Assembly (NCBI GenBank): GCA_946549035.1
Contig: CAMNQH010000005.1
Coordinates: forward strand, 1 to 64,000
Source: an uncultured Lachnospiraceae bacterium
Lineage (GTDB): Bacteria; Bacillota; Clostridia; Lachnospirales; Lachnospiraceae
Reading direction: 5' to 3'
Length of the DNA: 64,000 bases
In this document: positions 25,478 through 34,423 of the stretch, in pieces
Numbering within the stretch: position 1 is the first letter of the stretch
Layout of the letters: every line of letters begins with the position of its first letter
Position numbers and translations under genes: made by a program
The notes under the pieces: model-generated
What the model was told of the DNA's origin: nothing
Seen by the model: only the letters and a program-made list of their open reading frames with translations
Databases searched by the model: none

Positions 25478-25933
25478 TTATGGTTCTGCAAAAAGCATTT
25501 TTAAATCAATATTTTCACAATCATACCCCACGATTTTCAATCTGTTTTGGCCGCTTTTTAATGATATGGTTTTTGTTACAAATTCATCTGTTACGGTTTC
25601 GGGAGAACATTCTATGATTGTCGTAACCGTTCCATTGCTGTCAATGTGCACAATTTTTGCCTGTCCTTTGGAAAGATAGAAGGAAACATCTATTTCCATC
25701 TCATGATTTTCTTTGATTGTTTTTGTCCATAATGTTTCACGTCCGTCAAATTTAGAGACGGTAAGTGAATATCCTCCGTCTATGGAATGAAAAACAGAAA
25801 CGTCTTTTGCGTAGCGGTCTGTTTGCTGCAAAATCTTTTCCGTAGAATCATACTCTTGTTTTGCGAAATCATTACTACAGGCTGGGAACAATAAGCATAA
25901 AAATCCAATCAATACTATTTTTATCTTTTTCAT
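25478..25933 (-). CDS. Putative lipoprotein, 151 aa
   Basis: A predicted secreted lipoprotein: basic start MKKIKI, hydrophobic segment and a cysteine at residue 19 in LLFPACS, a tolerable lipobox. The mature part is beta-rich with patterns like GYSLTVSKFDGRETLWTKT and a C-terminal LKSGQNRLKIVGYDCENID, resembling small beta-sandwich domains. No family is named. TGGAGA precedes the ATG at 25933. It lies between the SASP gene and a GNAT-like gene on the same strand; there is no obvious terminator after it. Confidence 0.6.
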   Translation of the reverse strand: MKKIKIVLIGFLCLLFPACSNDFAKQEYDSTEKILQQTDRYAKDVSVFHSIDGGYSLTVSKFDGRETLWTKTIKENHEMEIDVSFYLSKGQAKIVHIDSNGTVTTIIECSPETVTDEFVTKTISLKSGQNRLKIVGYDCENIDLKMLFAEP

Positions 25934-25950
25934 ATGCAGTCTCCATTTTT

Positions 25951-26760
25951 CTATTCTCTCATAATACCAAAGGCGCTCCCAATTTTTTCCCCTTTCAGCA
26001 TGGCATCTTTTACCTGTTGCTGAAGTCGTGTTCTCTCGGGCAGTTCACATACCGGCGTTTCCTTTGGTACCTGGAACAGCCATTCCAGATATTCCATATT
26101 CTCCAGGTCCTCATCCAAAATCTGGAACCGGTTTTGAAAAGCCAAAATATGAGATTCGGAAGATAAAAAGGGGCGTAAGGCCGGGGATAAGAGCCAGGAA
26201 TCACAAGTGTATGCTCTGCAGTAATAGCGTTGGTAGAAGCTTCTGAAAAATCCCTTGGCTTCTGTCAGGGATTCGTCCACCGCCTTAGGAGAGAGAGCTG
26301 CATCCGACGGGATATGCAGGGCAATGACCGGGAGACTCTGATATTCCTTCAATTCATACTCCAACGCTCCAATACGAAATATCTGCATACTGATTTGCCG
26401 ATATGTCCACCATCCGCGATCAAAGCAGAGGCGGCCGTTTTTTTTCTTACTTTCTTCCAGAAACCGGGAGAAGCATTTCATGGTATCCAGATAGACTTTG
26501 TTCGGAATGCCAAGTCTATGATAACGCTTTCCAATACGTCTGGCACATTCCAGTTGGCAGTACAACAGACACATCTGATCCGTATCTTCAGGGAACAAGT
26601 CCTTCAGGTAAAGATACGTTTCCTTTGCCGTGTCCTGATTCATGAAGCTTTGAAGCTGTATTTCCAGAGATTCCAAATCGACGTCCCTTTTGACCTGCTC
26701 CAGCCGGGAAATAATTTCCGGCTGCAGTGAAATACTATGATAAAACGTCTGTAATTCCAT
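25951..26760 (-). CDS. GNAT-like acyltransferase domain protein
   Basis: A 269-aa protein matching what I know of the two-part GNAT-like family (N-terminal NAT_N type, C-terminal GNAT_C type). Visible are CARRIGKRYHRLGIPNKV (about residues 69-86), FDRGWWTYRQISMQIFRIG (112-130), HIPSDAALS (148-156) and SWLLSPALRPFLSSES (about 187-202). An acyl-CoA dependent role is expected but unproven. The start at 26760 (AAAGGA upstream) is preferred; a longer frame reaches into the rqcH end and has no ribosome site. Its stop lies 17 nt from the start of the lipoprotein gene. Confidence 0.72.
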   Translation of the reverse strand: MELQTFYHSISLQPEIISRLEQVKRDVDLESLEIQLQSFMNQDTAKETYLYLKDLFPEDTDQMCLLYCQLECARRIGKRYHRLGIPNKVYLDTMKCFSRFLEESKKKNGRLCFDRGWWTYRQISMQIFRIGALEYELKEYQSLPVIALHIPSDAALSPKAVDESLTEAKGFFRSFYQRYYCRAYTCDSWLLSPALRPFLSSESHILAFQNRFQILDEDLENMEYLEWLFQVPKETPVCELPERTRLQQQVKDAMLKGEKIGSAFGIMRE

Positions 26761-26809
26761 ATTCTGTATCCTTTCCGTAATTAGGCTGAAAACGTAGTGC
26801 GTGTATGCC

Positions 26810-28546
26810 TTATTCCACCAAAGTAAGCCCGGAAATATCCGAGTCGATGGTGAGAGAGTAATTGGTATAATATACCACAAAGCCGGGCTTGCTGCCGTTA
26901 GGCTTTTTTACATTTTTTCGCTCCAGATAGTCGATTTCTACCTTATCGCTGCCCCTGGACTTGGAATAATAAGCCGCAAGGCGTCCGGCCTCCTCAAATA
27001 CCCGGTCGGGAATGGGTTCTCCCTGGCTCTTTACCACCACATGGGAACCGGGGATTCCCTTAGCGTGGAACCACCAGTCGCCTCCGGAGGCAAACTTGAA
27101 GGTCAGCTCGTCGTTTTGAAAATTGTTTTTCCCCACATACATATGATAGCCGTCGGAGGAAAGATAGTGGAAGGGTTTGCTCTTGCTCCGGTCCCTTTTT
27201 CCGGTTCCCCGCTTTTTGATGTAGCCATACTCCACCAGCTCTTCTCGGATCTGGGAAAGATCTGCTTCGGACAGGGCGATATCCAGGGCCGTAGAGATAG
27301 ACTCCAAATGTTGGATTTCACTTTTGGTGTCTGTAATCAGTTGGGACAACGCTTCAAAGGTCCGTTTTTGCTTATTATAGCGGTCAAAATAGTTCTGGGC
27401 GTTTTGCGCCGGGGTCTTTTGCGGATCCAAAGGAATTTTGACGGGTTCGTTGGTATAATAGTTGACGGCGCAAAGCTCCTTTGTTCCTTCCGAAAGACCA
27501 TAGCCGTATGTGTTGATCAGTTCTCCGTACACCTTGTATTTCTCCCGCTTTTCCGTGTCTTTTAGCTGCTTCTTTTGCAACTCGTATTTCTTTCGGCTTC
27601 GTTCCAAGGCGGTCTGCACAATGCGGCGCAAGTCAAAAGAACGTTGCCGGATGCGGGTGTAGCTGTTTTTTTCCGCATAATAATCTTCCAGCACCCTTGA
27701 GATAGAATCGTAAGGAAATTCTTCATAGTCCTCATATTGAGACAGGTGCACAGAAGAAAATTCCACCGGCTCTTTGCCATTTTTTACCATATTCGGGAAA
27801 AAGCTTCCTTCCTGTATTTCTTCCATAAACAGTTCAAACTGACGGAACAGGTGCAGCTTTTCATCCCCGGAAAGGCTTTGGGTGGGCAGCTCTCCGTCAA
27901 TGGAAGCCCGATGGCAAATTTCCGATGCGATGAGTGGGCTGACGCCGTTGTAAGAGCCATAGATTGCTTTTGTGACAGAAACGGGTTTCGACAAAACCTG
28001 TTCTAAAAAATATTTGGAATCGGCAGGAAGCGGGCTGATTTTTTCCTGGGTTTTGGGAATAAAATAAGGCCGGCCTGGAAGGACTTCCCGAACCGTGCTT
28101 ACATGGCCGGAGATATGTTTGATACTGTCGATAATGGTGCCGTCCTCCTCGCAGAAAATCAAATTGCTGTGCTTGCCCATAAGCTCCATAATCAATGTTT
28201 TCTTACACAGATCCCCCAAATCATTCAAATGTTCGATTTCAAAATTGATAATGCGCTCCATATCCGGCTGGGTAATGGAGACAATGCGCCCATTGGCGAT
28301 GTGCTTGCGCAGCAGCATACAAAAGTTTGGGGCTATCATTGGACTTTGCTTATTTTGCATTGTAAGGTAAATCAGGGGAAGAGAAGCGCTGGCGGATAAG
28401 AGCAGGCGCACCTGGCCCTGGCTTCCTTTTACCGTAAGCAGCAGTTCATCATGTTCCGGCTGGGCGATTTTGCTGATGCGTCCGTTTAACATATATGCAT
28501 TTAATTCTTTCACTAAATTCGAAATCACAATTCCGTCAAAAGCCAT
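26810..28546 (-). CDS. rqcH: Ribosome quality control protein RqcH
   Basis: A 578-aa NFACT protein, long mis-annotated as fibronectin-binding protein. RqcH binds stalled 50S subunits carrying peptidyl-tRNA and adds Ala tails that mark proteins for decay. The N-terminal NFACT-N domain begins MAFDGIVISNLVKEL; HhH and coiled-coil regions follow (residues 180-430), and the C-terminal NFACT-R domain carries DWWFHAKGIPGSHVVVKS (about residues 487-504). GGAGA precedes the ATG. It has a divergent promoter facing yicC. Confidence 0.95.
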   Translation of the reverse strand: MAFDGIVISNLVKELNAYMLNGRISKIAQPEHDELLLTVKGSQGQVRLLLSASASLPLIYLTMQNKQSPMIAPNFCMLLRKHIANGRIVSITQPDMERIINFEIEHLNDLGDLCKKTLIMELMGKHSNLIFCEEDGTIIDSIKHISGHVSTVREVLPGRPYFIPKTQEKISPLPADSKYFLEQVLSKPVSVTKAIYGSYNGVSPLIASEICHRASIDGELPTQSLSGDEKLHLFRQFELFMEEIQEGSFFPNMVKNGKEPVEFSSVHLSQYEDYEEFPYDSISRVLEDYYAEKNSYTRIRQRSFDLRRIVQTALERSRKKYELQKKQLKDTEKREKYKVYGELINTYGYGLSEGTKELCAVNYYTNEPVKIPLDPQKTPAQNAQNYFDRYNKQKRTFEALSQLITDTKSEIQHLESISTALDIALSEADLSQIREELVEYGYIKKRGTGKRDRSKSKPFHYLSSDGYHMYVGKNNFQNDELTFKFASGGDWWFHAKGIPGSHVVVKSQGEPIPDRVFEEAGRLAAYYSKSRGSDKVEIDYLERKNVKKPNGSKPGFVVYYTNYSLTIDSDISGLTLVE

Positions 28547-28624
28547 AAGAAATCTCCTTTCGTTTCAGAGAAGTTCATGTTTAAAGGTTAGGAATGGAAT
28601 AAAAAGCGCATTCCGTAAGTAATT

Positions 28625-28653
28625 AGTATACCGTATTTTCCAGGAAAAAGCAA
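28625..28653 (-). promoter_or_regulatory. rqcH: SigA-type promoter of rqcH
   Basis: Minus strand TTGCTT (28648-28653) and TATACT (28625-28630), 17-nt spacer. The leader would be about 70 nt. Confidence 0.6.
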
Positions 28654-28662
28654 AAAAGAAAT

Positions 28663-28691
28663 TTGACTAATGGGAAAATTTGTTTTATAAT
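28663..28691 (+). promoter_or_regulatory. SigA-type promoter of yicC operon
   Basis: TTGACT (28663-28668) and TATAAT (28686-28691) with a 17-nt spacer. Leader about 33 nt to the ATG at 28731. Confidence 0.8.
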
Positions 28692-28730
28692 ACTTTTACC
28701 TATGCATGAAACTCAGTTTGGGAGGTTCTT

Positions 28731-29612
28731 ATGATAAAAAGCATGACTGGCTTTGGCCGCTGTGAGCTTGTCAGTGAAGAGCGCAGAATTACGGTAGAGA
28801 TCAAGGCAGTAAACCATCGGTATTTGGAAACAAACATCCGCATACCGAAGAAATTAAACTTTTTTGACAGCGCGATACGCAGTTTCCTAAAGCAGTACAT
28901 ACAACGCGGCAAAGTCGATGTATTTGTCTCCTATGAGGATTATATGGAGCGCAAATCAACCCTCCATTATCACAGAGAGGTGGCCGCAGAGTATGTGGAA
29001 GATATTCGGCAGATGGCGAAAGATTTTGGCTTGGAGGATGATTTGACGGCCGCCCGTCTTGCCAGGTTTCCAGACGTATTTACCATGGAGGAGTCTTCGG
29101 TTGACGAGCAAAAGCTTTGGGAGCATCTTCAAAAAGCTTTAGAGAAGGCCTGCGGGCATCTGGTGGAGGCCAGAAGCAGGGAAGGCCAGAGCTTGTGTCA
29201 GGACTTGACGAAAAAGCTTGGGAATATCAGCCGTCTTGTGGAAGCCGTGGAGGAACGTTCCCCACAGATTTTAGAAGAATATCGGGGCAAGCTGACCGCC
29301 AAGGCTCAGGAGCTTTTAGGAGATACACAGATGATAGAGGAAGGGCGTCTTGCGGCGGAAATTGTTTTTTTTGCGGATAAGATTTGTACCGACGAAGAAG
29401 CGGTTCGCCTGAAAAGCCATGTAGACAGCATGGCGAATGCCTTAAAGCAGGGAGAGGGCATTGGACGCAAGCTGGACTTTATTGCCCAGGAGATGAACCG
29501 GGAAGCCAATACCATTTTATCAAAAGCCAACGACCTTACCGTTTCCCAGATTGCCATTGACTTAAAGACGGAGATTGAGAAGGTACGGGAACAGATACAA
29601 AATATAGAATAG
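28731..29612 (+). CDS. yicC: YicC family endoribonuclease
   Basis: A 293-aa YicC/YloC family protein; members are endoribonucleases linked to stationary phase and sRNA decay in E. coli. The start MIKSMTGFGRCEL, the VEIKAVNHRYLE block (residues 24-35) and the C-terminal QEMNREANTILSKANDL (about 252-268) are diagnostic. GGGAGG precedes the ATG. It begins the yicC-gmk-rpoZ gene order conserved in Firmicutes (yloC-gmk-rpoZ). Confidence 0.95.
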   Translation: MIKSMTGFGRCELVSEERRITVEIKAVNHRYLETNIRIPKKLNFFDSAIRSFLKQYIQRGKVDVFVSYEDYMERKSTLHYHREVAAEYVEDIRQMAKDFGLEDDLTAARLARFPDVFTMEESSVDEQKLWEHLQKALEKACGHLVEARSREGQSLCQDLTKKLGNISRLVEAVEERSPQILEEYRGKLTAKAQELLGDTQMIEEGRLAAEIVFFADKICTDEEAVRLKSHVDSMANALKQGEGIGRKLDFIAQEMNREANTILSKANDLTVSQIAIDLKTEIEKVREQIQNIE

Positions 29613-29620
29613 GTGCAGAT

Positions 29621-30262
29621 ATGAATACAGAAAGAAAAGGCATATTAATCGTCGTATCCGGATTTTCCGGAGCGGGGAAAGGAACCATAATGAAACAGCT
29701 CCTGACGGAGCATAAAGAACAGTACGCATTGTCCGTGTCGGCTACCACCCGAAGCCCCAGACCGGGGGAGGTTCACGGAAGGGAATATTTTTTCGTATCG
29801 GAAGAAGAATTTCAGTCCATGATAGAGGCCGGACAGCTTATTGAATATGCGAAATATGTCAACCATTACTATGGGACGCCCCAAAAATATGTGGAAGAGA
29901 AGCTTGCCCTTGGAAAAGACGTAATTCTGGAGATTGAGATACAAGGCGCTCTGCAAATCAAAAAGAACCATCCGGACACCTTGCTGCTATTTGTAACGCC
30001 GCCTTCCGCCCAGGAATTGAAGCATCGCCTGCAGGGCAGGGGGACGGAGGACGAGGCCGCCATAGCCAGCAGGCTCTCTAGGGCTGTTCAGGAGGCTCAG
30101 GGAATAGAAGCTTACGACTATCTTGTGGTAAACGACGACCTGAATCAGTGTACCGCAAAAGTCCATGAGATCATAGAATGCGAGCATGACAGGATTTCCA
30201 GGAATCAAGAGAAGATTAATACCATGAGGCAGGAGCTTACGGGGTTTGTGAAAGGAGAATAA
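29621..30262 (+). CDS. gmk: Guanylate kinase
   Basis: A 213-aa GMP kinase (GMP + ATP to GDP + ADP). The P-loop is SGFSGAGKGT (about residues 12-21), followed by the GMP-binding TTRSPRPGEVHGREYFFV (42-59) and the lid. GTGCAGATATG context gives only a weak ribosome site (no strong AGGAGG), so its translation may be coupled to yicC, which ends 8 nt upstream. It belongs to the yicC-gmk-rpoZ operon. Confidence 0.97.
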   Translation: MNTERKGILIVVSGFSGAGKGTIMKQLLTEHKEQYALSVSATTRSPRPGEVHGREYFFVSEEEFQSMIEAGQLIEYAKYVNHYYGTPQKYVEEKLALGKDVILEIEIQGALQIKKNHPDTLLLFVTPPSAQELKHRLQGRGTEDEAAIASRLSRAVQEAQGIEAYDYLVVNDDLNQCTAKVHEIIECEHDRISRNQEKINTMRQELTGFVKGE

Positions 30263-30265
30263 ATT

Positions 30266-30580
30266 ATGTTGCATCCATCCTATACGGATTTAATGAAAGT
30301 AGTAAACAGCGACGTGGAGATCGGGGAAGAACCGGTGGTAAACAGCCGTTATTCCATTGTAATCGCCACTGCAAAGCGGGCAAGACAGATCATTGCCGGG
30401 GACGATCCCATGGTAGAGGGAGCGTCAGGCAAGAAGCCTTTTTCCATTGCAGTAGATGAGCTTTATAAAGGAAAGGTAAAGATTCTGGGAGAAGAAGAGG
30501 CGGAAGAATTAGAAGAAGATACGGCCTTAGAGCTGGAACAGGAATCAGAAGCTATGATGTCTGACACAACAGAAGAATAA
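30266..30580 (+). CDS. rpoZ: RNA polymerase omega subunit
   Basis: A 104-aa omega subunit. The pattern LHPSYTDLMKVVN, then NSRYSIVIATAKRARQI (about residues 26-42) and the KKPFSIAVDELYKGKV block (55-70) identify it, and the C-terminus is a Glu-rich tail. AAGGAG lies before the ATG and the gene begins 3 nt after gmk. Omega aids RNA polymerase assembly. A structured intergenic segment follows. Confidence 0.95.
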   Translation: MLHPSYTDLMKVVNSDVEIGEEPVVNSRYSIVIATAKRARQIIAGDDPMVEGASGKKPFSIAVDELYKGKVKILGEEEAEELEEDTALELEQESEAMMSDTTEE

Positions 30581-30593
30581 ATGTAAATTTATG

Positions 30594-30666
30594 CCCCGCG
30601 GCAGGCTGCGGGGTATTTGACTTATACCCGAAGGGCACACCGTATGCCACGCCCATTGGGGCGGGC
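30594..30666 (+). promoter_or_regulatory. Structured segment with alternative stems before rimO
   Basis: Four stems are visible in two mutually exclusive pairs: A 30594-30599/30608-30613 (CCCCGC with GCGGGG) competes with B 30611-30616/30624-30629; C 30634-30637/30645-30648 competes with D 30646-30654/30659-30666. There is no T tract after any of them, so a simple terminator is unlikely. Function unknown. Confidence 0.35.
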
Positions 30667-30695
30667 AATCAACAAGGTATAGAAAGGACCGAATT

Positions 30696-32024
30696 ATGAA
30701 GCTGCTTTTTGTTTCCCTTGGATGTGATAAGAACCTGGTGGATACGGAGTACATGCTGGGAATTTTGGGGAAAGAAGGATTTTCCTTTACCGACGATGAA
30801 AGAGAAGCGGATGTGATTGTCATCAATACCTGCTGCTTTATCAATGACGCCAAGGAAGAGAGCATTCAGACGATTTTAGAAATGGCGGAATATAAAGACG
30901 CCGGAACATGCCGTGCACTCCTGGTAACCGGATGTCTGGCTCAGCGGTATCAAAAGGAAATTCGAACAGAGATTCCTCAAGTAGACGCTGTGTTAGGGAC
31001 CAATTCCTATGAAGAAATCACAGCGGCCGTGAGGGAGGCGCTAAAAGGAAACGGGTTTGAATTGTATCGTCCCCTGACGGGGCTTCCCAAGGTATCTGCT
31101 AAGCGTTCTCTGACTACCGGGGGCCATTACGCCCATTTAAAAATTGCAGAAGGATGCGACAAGCATTGCAGTTATTGTATTATTCCAAAAATCCGGGGAA
31201 ATTACCGAAGCGTTCCCATAAACGAGCTGGTAGCCCAGGCCCGGGAGCTGTCCCAGGCAGGGGTGAAGGAGCTGATTCTGGTAGCCCAGGAGACCACTCT
31301 TTACGGTGTGGATCTGTATGGAGAGAAATCCCTTCATCGTCTTTTAGAAGCTCTGGAAGAAATTCCGGAAATTCGATGGATCCGGATTCTTTATTGTTAT
31401 CCGGAGGAGATTTATGAGGAATTGATTCAATTCATCAAGCACAGTAAAAAAGTATGCCACTATTTGGATATGCCCATCCAGCATGTGAGCAACCGGATTT
31501 TGCAGCGTATGGGAAGGCGGACCACCAAGGAAGAGCTTACGGCCCGTATACATGCCCTTCGTCAGGAGATACCTGACATTACCCTGCGTACCACTGTAAT
31601 TTGCGGCTTTCCCGGGGAGACAAAGGAGGATCATGAGGAATTGATGTATTTTCTCAATGAGATGGAGTTTGACCGTTTGGGTGCCTTTGCTTATTCTCCA
31701 GAGGAAGATACCCCGGCGGCGGAATTTTCCCATCAGGTTCCCCAAGACCAAAAGGAAGCCTGGCAGGAAGAGGTTATGGAGCTGCAGCAGGAGATTATTT
31801 TTGATCAAAATGAAACCATGGCGGGAACAGAGCTTTGGGCTATGGTAGAGGGTAAAGTAGAACAGGAACATGCATATGTGGGCAGGACTTACCGGGACGC
31901 GCCGGATATTGACGGCTATGTGTTTATTCATACAGAGGAGACGTTAATGAGCGGCGATTTTGTAAAGGTACGTATTACCGGAGCATATGAATATGATTTG
32001 ATAGGAGAGGTTATTACGACATGA
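30696..32024 (+). CDS. rimO: Ribosomal protein S12 methylthiotransferase
   Basis: A 442-aa radical SAM methylthiotransferase that modifies Asp88 of ribosomal protein S12. The N-terminal cluster cysteines are Cys10 (SLGCDKN), Cys46 (NTCCF) and Cys80 (TGCLAQRY); the radical SAM motif is Cys154, Cys158, Cys161 in CDKHCSYC, and a TRAM domain closes the protein. SLGCDKN and NTCCFI distinguish it from MiaB. AGAAAGGACC precedes the ATG. The next gene overlaps by 4 nt. Confidence 0.96.
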   Translation: MKLLFVSLGCDKNLVDTEYMLGILGKEGFSFTDDEREADVIVINTCCFINDAKEESIQTILEMAEYKDAGTCRALLVTGCLAQRYQKEIRTEIPQVDAVLGTNSYEEITAAVREALKGNGFELYRPLTGLPKVSAKRSLTTGGHYAHLKIAEGCDKHCSYCIIPKIRGNYRSVPINELVAQARELSQAGVKELILVAQETTLYGVDLYGEKSLHRLLEALEEIPEIRWIRILYCYPEEIYEELIQFIKHSKKVCHYLDMPIQHVSNRILQRMGRRTTKEELTARIHALRQEIPDITLRTTVICGFPGETKEDHEELMYFLNEMEFDRLGAFAYSPEEDTPAAEFSHQVPQDQKEAWQEEVMELQQEIIFDQNETMAGTELWAMVEGKVEQEHAYVGRTYRDAPDIDGYVFIHTEETLMSGDFVKVRITGAYEYDLIGEVITT

Positions 32025-32569
32025 AAATGAATTTACCTAATAAGCTTACGGTTTTTCGGGTAGTTCTGATTGTTCCCTTTGTGGTCTGCCTGCTGTTGCC
32101 GGGACTTGACGCCACAAGAAGATATCTTGCAGCGGCTATTTTTATTATAGCCAGCCTGACAGATTTAGCGGATGGGAAAATCGCCAGGAAATACAATCTG
32201 GTTACTAATTTCGGCAAATTTATGGATCCCTTGGCAGATAAGCTTCTGGTAAACGGGGCTCTGATCTGTTTGATTGCCACTGGACAGCTTACTCCCTGGT
32301 TTGTGATTATTATTATCAGCCGTGACTTTATAATCAGCGGGTTTCGCTTAGTCGCTTCCGACAATGGAGTGGTCATAGCAGCCGATTACTGGGGAAAATT
32401 TAAAACTACCTTCCAGATGGTAATGATCATTATGCTGATTTTTCATTTTAATCATCCGGCGTATCAGGTTGCCTGCCAAATCGTTACTTATTTGGCGCTG
32501 GCCCTGACGATTATCTCCCTGGCGGACTGTATTTGGAAGAACCGGGAGGTATTAAAGGAACAGCATTGA
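32021..32569 (+). CDS. pgsA: CDP-diacylglycerol-glycerol-3-phosphate phosphatidyltransferase
   Basis: A 182-aa integral membrane enzyme making phosphatidylglycerol phosphate. The CDP-alcohol phosphatidyltransferase motif is clear: DLADGKIAR, then G and MDPLADK (residues 47-73). About five hydrophobic segments are visible. It starts within an ATGA overlap with rimO. The arrangement rimO-pgsA-cinA is conserved in Firmicutes. Confidence 0.96.
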   Translation: MKMNLPNKLTVFRVVLIVPFVVCLLLPGLDATRRYLAAAIFIIASLTDLADGKIARKYNLVTNFGKFMDPLADKLLVNGALICLIATGQLTPWFVIIIISRDFIISGFRLVASDNGVVIAADYWGKFKTTFQMVMIIMLIFHFNHPAYQVACQIVTYLALALTIISLADCIWKNREVLKEQH

Positions 32570-32603
32570 GGAATGATAGATTCCAAAAGAAAAGAGGAAT
32601 GAT

Positions 32604-33851
32604 ATGACAGTAGAATTAATCTGTGTGGGAACAGAACTGCTCCTTGGAAATATTGTAAATACCAACGCGGCCTACTTATCAGAAAAATGCGCTGCATTGG
32701 GGCTTTCTATGTATTATCAAAGCGTGGTGGGAGACAATCCAAAACGCTTAGAAGAGCTTCTTGAGACGGCAAAGGAACGATCCGAAATCGTGATTCTTTG
32801 CGGCGGCCTTGGGCCTACTCAGGACGACCTGACGAAGGAAACGGCCGCTAAGGCTATGGGAAAGAGCCTGGTGATGGATGAACGGGCCAGGGAAGAGATT
32901 CAGAAGTATCTGGTGCAAATGCACCATTCCATTACGGAAAATAACTGGAAACAAGCTATGGTTCCGGAAAACGCCCTGGTTTTGTATAACAAGAACGGAA
33001 CCGCTCCGGGAATTATTATGGAAGGGGAGACCTGTACCATGATTCTACTTCCGGGACCGCCGGGAGAGCTGATTCCTATGTTTGAACAGCAGGTGTATCC
33101 TTACCTTCATAAGCTTCAGCCAGAGGTAATTTGCTCTAAGATGGTGAAGCTTTGCGGCGTTGGGGAGAGCCGGGTGGAGACAGAAATCCTGGATTTGATT
33201 GAAGGCCAGGACAATCCTACGATTGCCACTTATGCCAAAACCGGGGAGGTACATCTTCGGATTACGGCAAAAGCAGAGGATCAACAAGCCGCCATGCGCT
33301 TGATACAGCCTATGGAGGAAGAACTGTACCGCCGGTTTGGCAGCCATATCTATACGGATGAGGAGTCGGTGACTTTAGAGGAGGCCATCCTGGCGCTTTT
33401 GAAGGAACGTTCCCTAACCCTTTCCACGGCGGAATCTTGTACCGGAGGACTGCTGTCCGGACGGTTGGTAAATGTTCCGGGTATCTCAGAGTATTTTAAA
33501 GAAGGATATATTACTTATTCCAATGAAGCCAAAGAAAAGCTGCTTCATGTCTCCCATAATACCCTTCAAACCTTTGGAGCAGTAAGCCATGAGACGGCAA
33601 AAGAAATGGCGGAGGGATGCAAAAAGGCTGCTGCTTCAGATATTGGAATCGGTATTACCGGAATCGCAGGGCCGGATGGAGGAACGAAAGAAAAGCCGGT
33701 AGGGCTGGTTTACATTGGCTGCTGCCTTCGGGAAAAAACCTATGTAAAAGAATTCCGGTTCCGGGGAAACCGCAGCCGTATACGGGACTGTTCTGTGGCC
33801 CAGGCCCTGAATCTCCTTCGGTCCGCCATTTTGGAGGACACAGACAAATGA
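32604..33851 (+). CDS. cinA: Competence/damage-inducible protein CinA
   Basis: A 415-aa protein with an N-terminal molybdopterin-binding-like domain (CVGTELLLGNIVNTNA, residues 6-21) and a C-terminal nicotinamide-nucleotide amidase domain (AESCTGGLLSGRLVNVPG, about residues 274-291; GITGIAGPDGG near 350). Such proteins hydrolyse ADP-ribose and/or deamidate NMN. AAAGAGG precedes the ATG. It follows pgsA in a probable operon, and rsmD overlaps its end by 4 nt. recA does not follow in this window, unlike in some Firmicutes. Confidence 0.94.
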   Translation: MTVELICVGTELLLGNIVNTNAAYLSEKCAALGLSMYYQSVVGDNPKRLEELLETAKERSEIVILCGGLGPTQDDLTKETAAKAMGKSLVMDERAREEIQKYLVQMHHSITENNWKQAMVPENALVLYNKNGTAPGIIMEGETCTMILLPGPPGELIPMFEQQVYPYLHKLQPEVICSKMVKLCGVGESRVETEILDLIEGQDNPTIATYAKTGEVHLRITAKAEDQQAAMRLIQPMEEELYRRFGSHIYTDEESVTLEEAILALLKERSLTLSTAESCTGGLLSGRLVNVPGISEYFKEGYITYSNEAKEKLLHVSHNTLQTFGAVSHETAKEMAEGCKKAAASDIGIGITGIAGPDGGTKEKPVGLVYIGCCLREKTYVKEFRFRGNRSRIRDCSVAQALNLLRSAILEDTDK

Positions 33852-34408
33852 GGATTATCGCTGGAAAGGCAAAAAGCCTTCCTTTAAAAGCGCTTCCCGG
33901 TTCCGATACCCGCCCTACCACAGACCGTATTAAGGAAACCCTGTTTAATATGATTCATTCAGAACTTGTAGATTGTCGGTTTTTAGATTTATTTGCCGGA
34001 AGCGGCAGCATTGGCTTAGAGGCCTTAAGCCGGGGCGCCAAAGAAGCTGTTTTCATAGAGCGAAGCAAAAAGGCTGCGGCCATTATTCGGGAAAATATGG
34101 CGTTTACAAAGCTTGCATCAACGGGCAGGCTTTACTGTATGGACGTTTTTGCGGCTCTTGGGCAGCTGGAACAACAAGAGCAGGAATGCTTTGACATCGT
34201 CTTTATGGATCCGCCTTACAACCAGCTCCTGGAAAAACAGGCGCTAATGGCCCTTAGCCCGTCAAAACTCATTTCAGAACATACGCTTTTGATTGCAGAA
34301 GCTTCCATAGAGACAGATTTTTCTTATTTGGGAGACTTGGGCTATGAGCTGGAAAAATTAAAAACATATAAAACAAATGTCCACGCATTTATACGAAAGA
34401 GGGCATAA
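33848..34408 (+). CDS. rsmD: 16S rRNA (guanine966-N2)-methyltransferase RsmD
   Basis: A 186-aa SAM-dependent methyltransferase modifying G966 of 16S rRNA. Motif I is LDLFAGSGSIGLEAL (about residues 46-60) and the N6/N2-MTase catalytic motif is MDPPY (near 120). The start is MRIIAGKAKS at an ATGA overlap with cinA; the N-terminal extension in the open frame upstream is rejected because RsmD proteins begin with this motif. The neighbour coaD follows, the ylbH-ylbI order of Bacillus. Confidence 0.95.
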   Translation: MRIIAGKAKSLPLKALPGSDTRPTTDRIKETLFNMIHSELVDCRFLDLFAGSGSIGLEALSRGAKEAVFIERSKKAAAIIRENMAFTKLASTGRLYCMDVFAALGQLEQQEQECFDIVFMDPPYNQLLEKQALMALSPSKLISEHTLLIAEASIETDFSYLGDLGYELEKLKTYKTNVHAFIRKRA

Positions 34409-34423
34409 AGGCAGGAGGCTTTT

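Noticed and set aside
31344..31931. 195-aa open frame on the minus strand inside rimO
   Set aside because: It lies entirely across the radical SAM and TRAM coding region of rimO and has no family signature.
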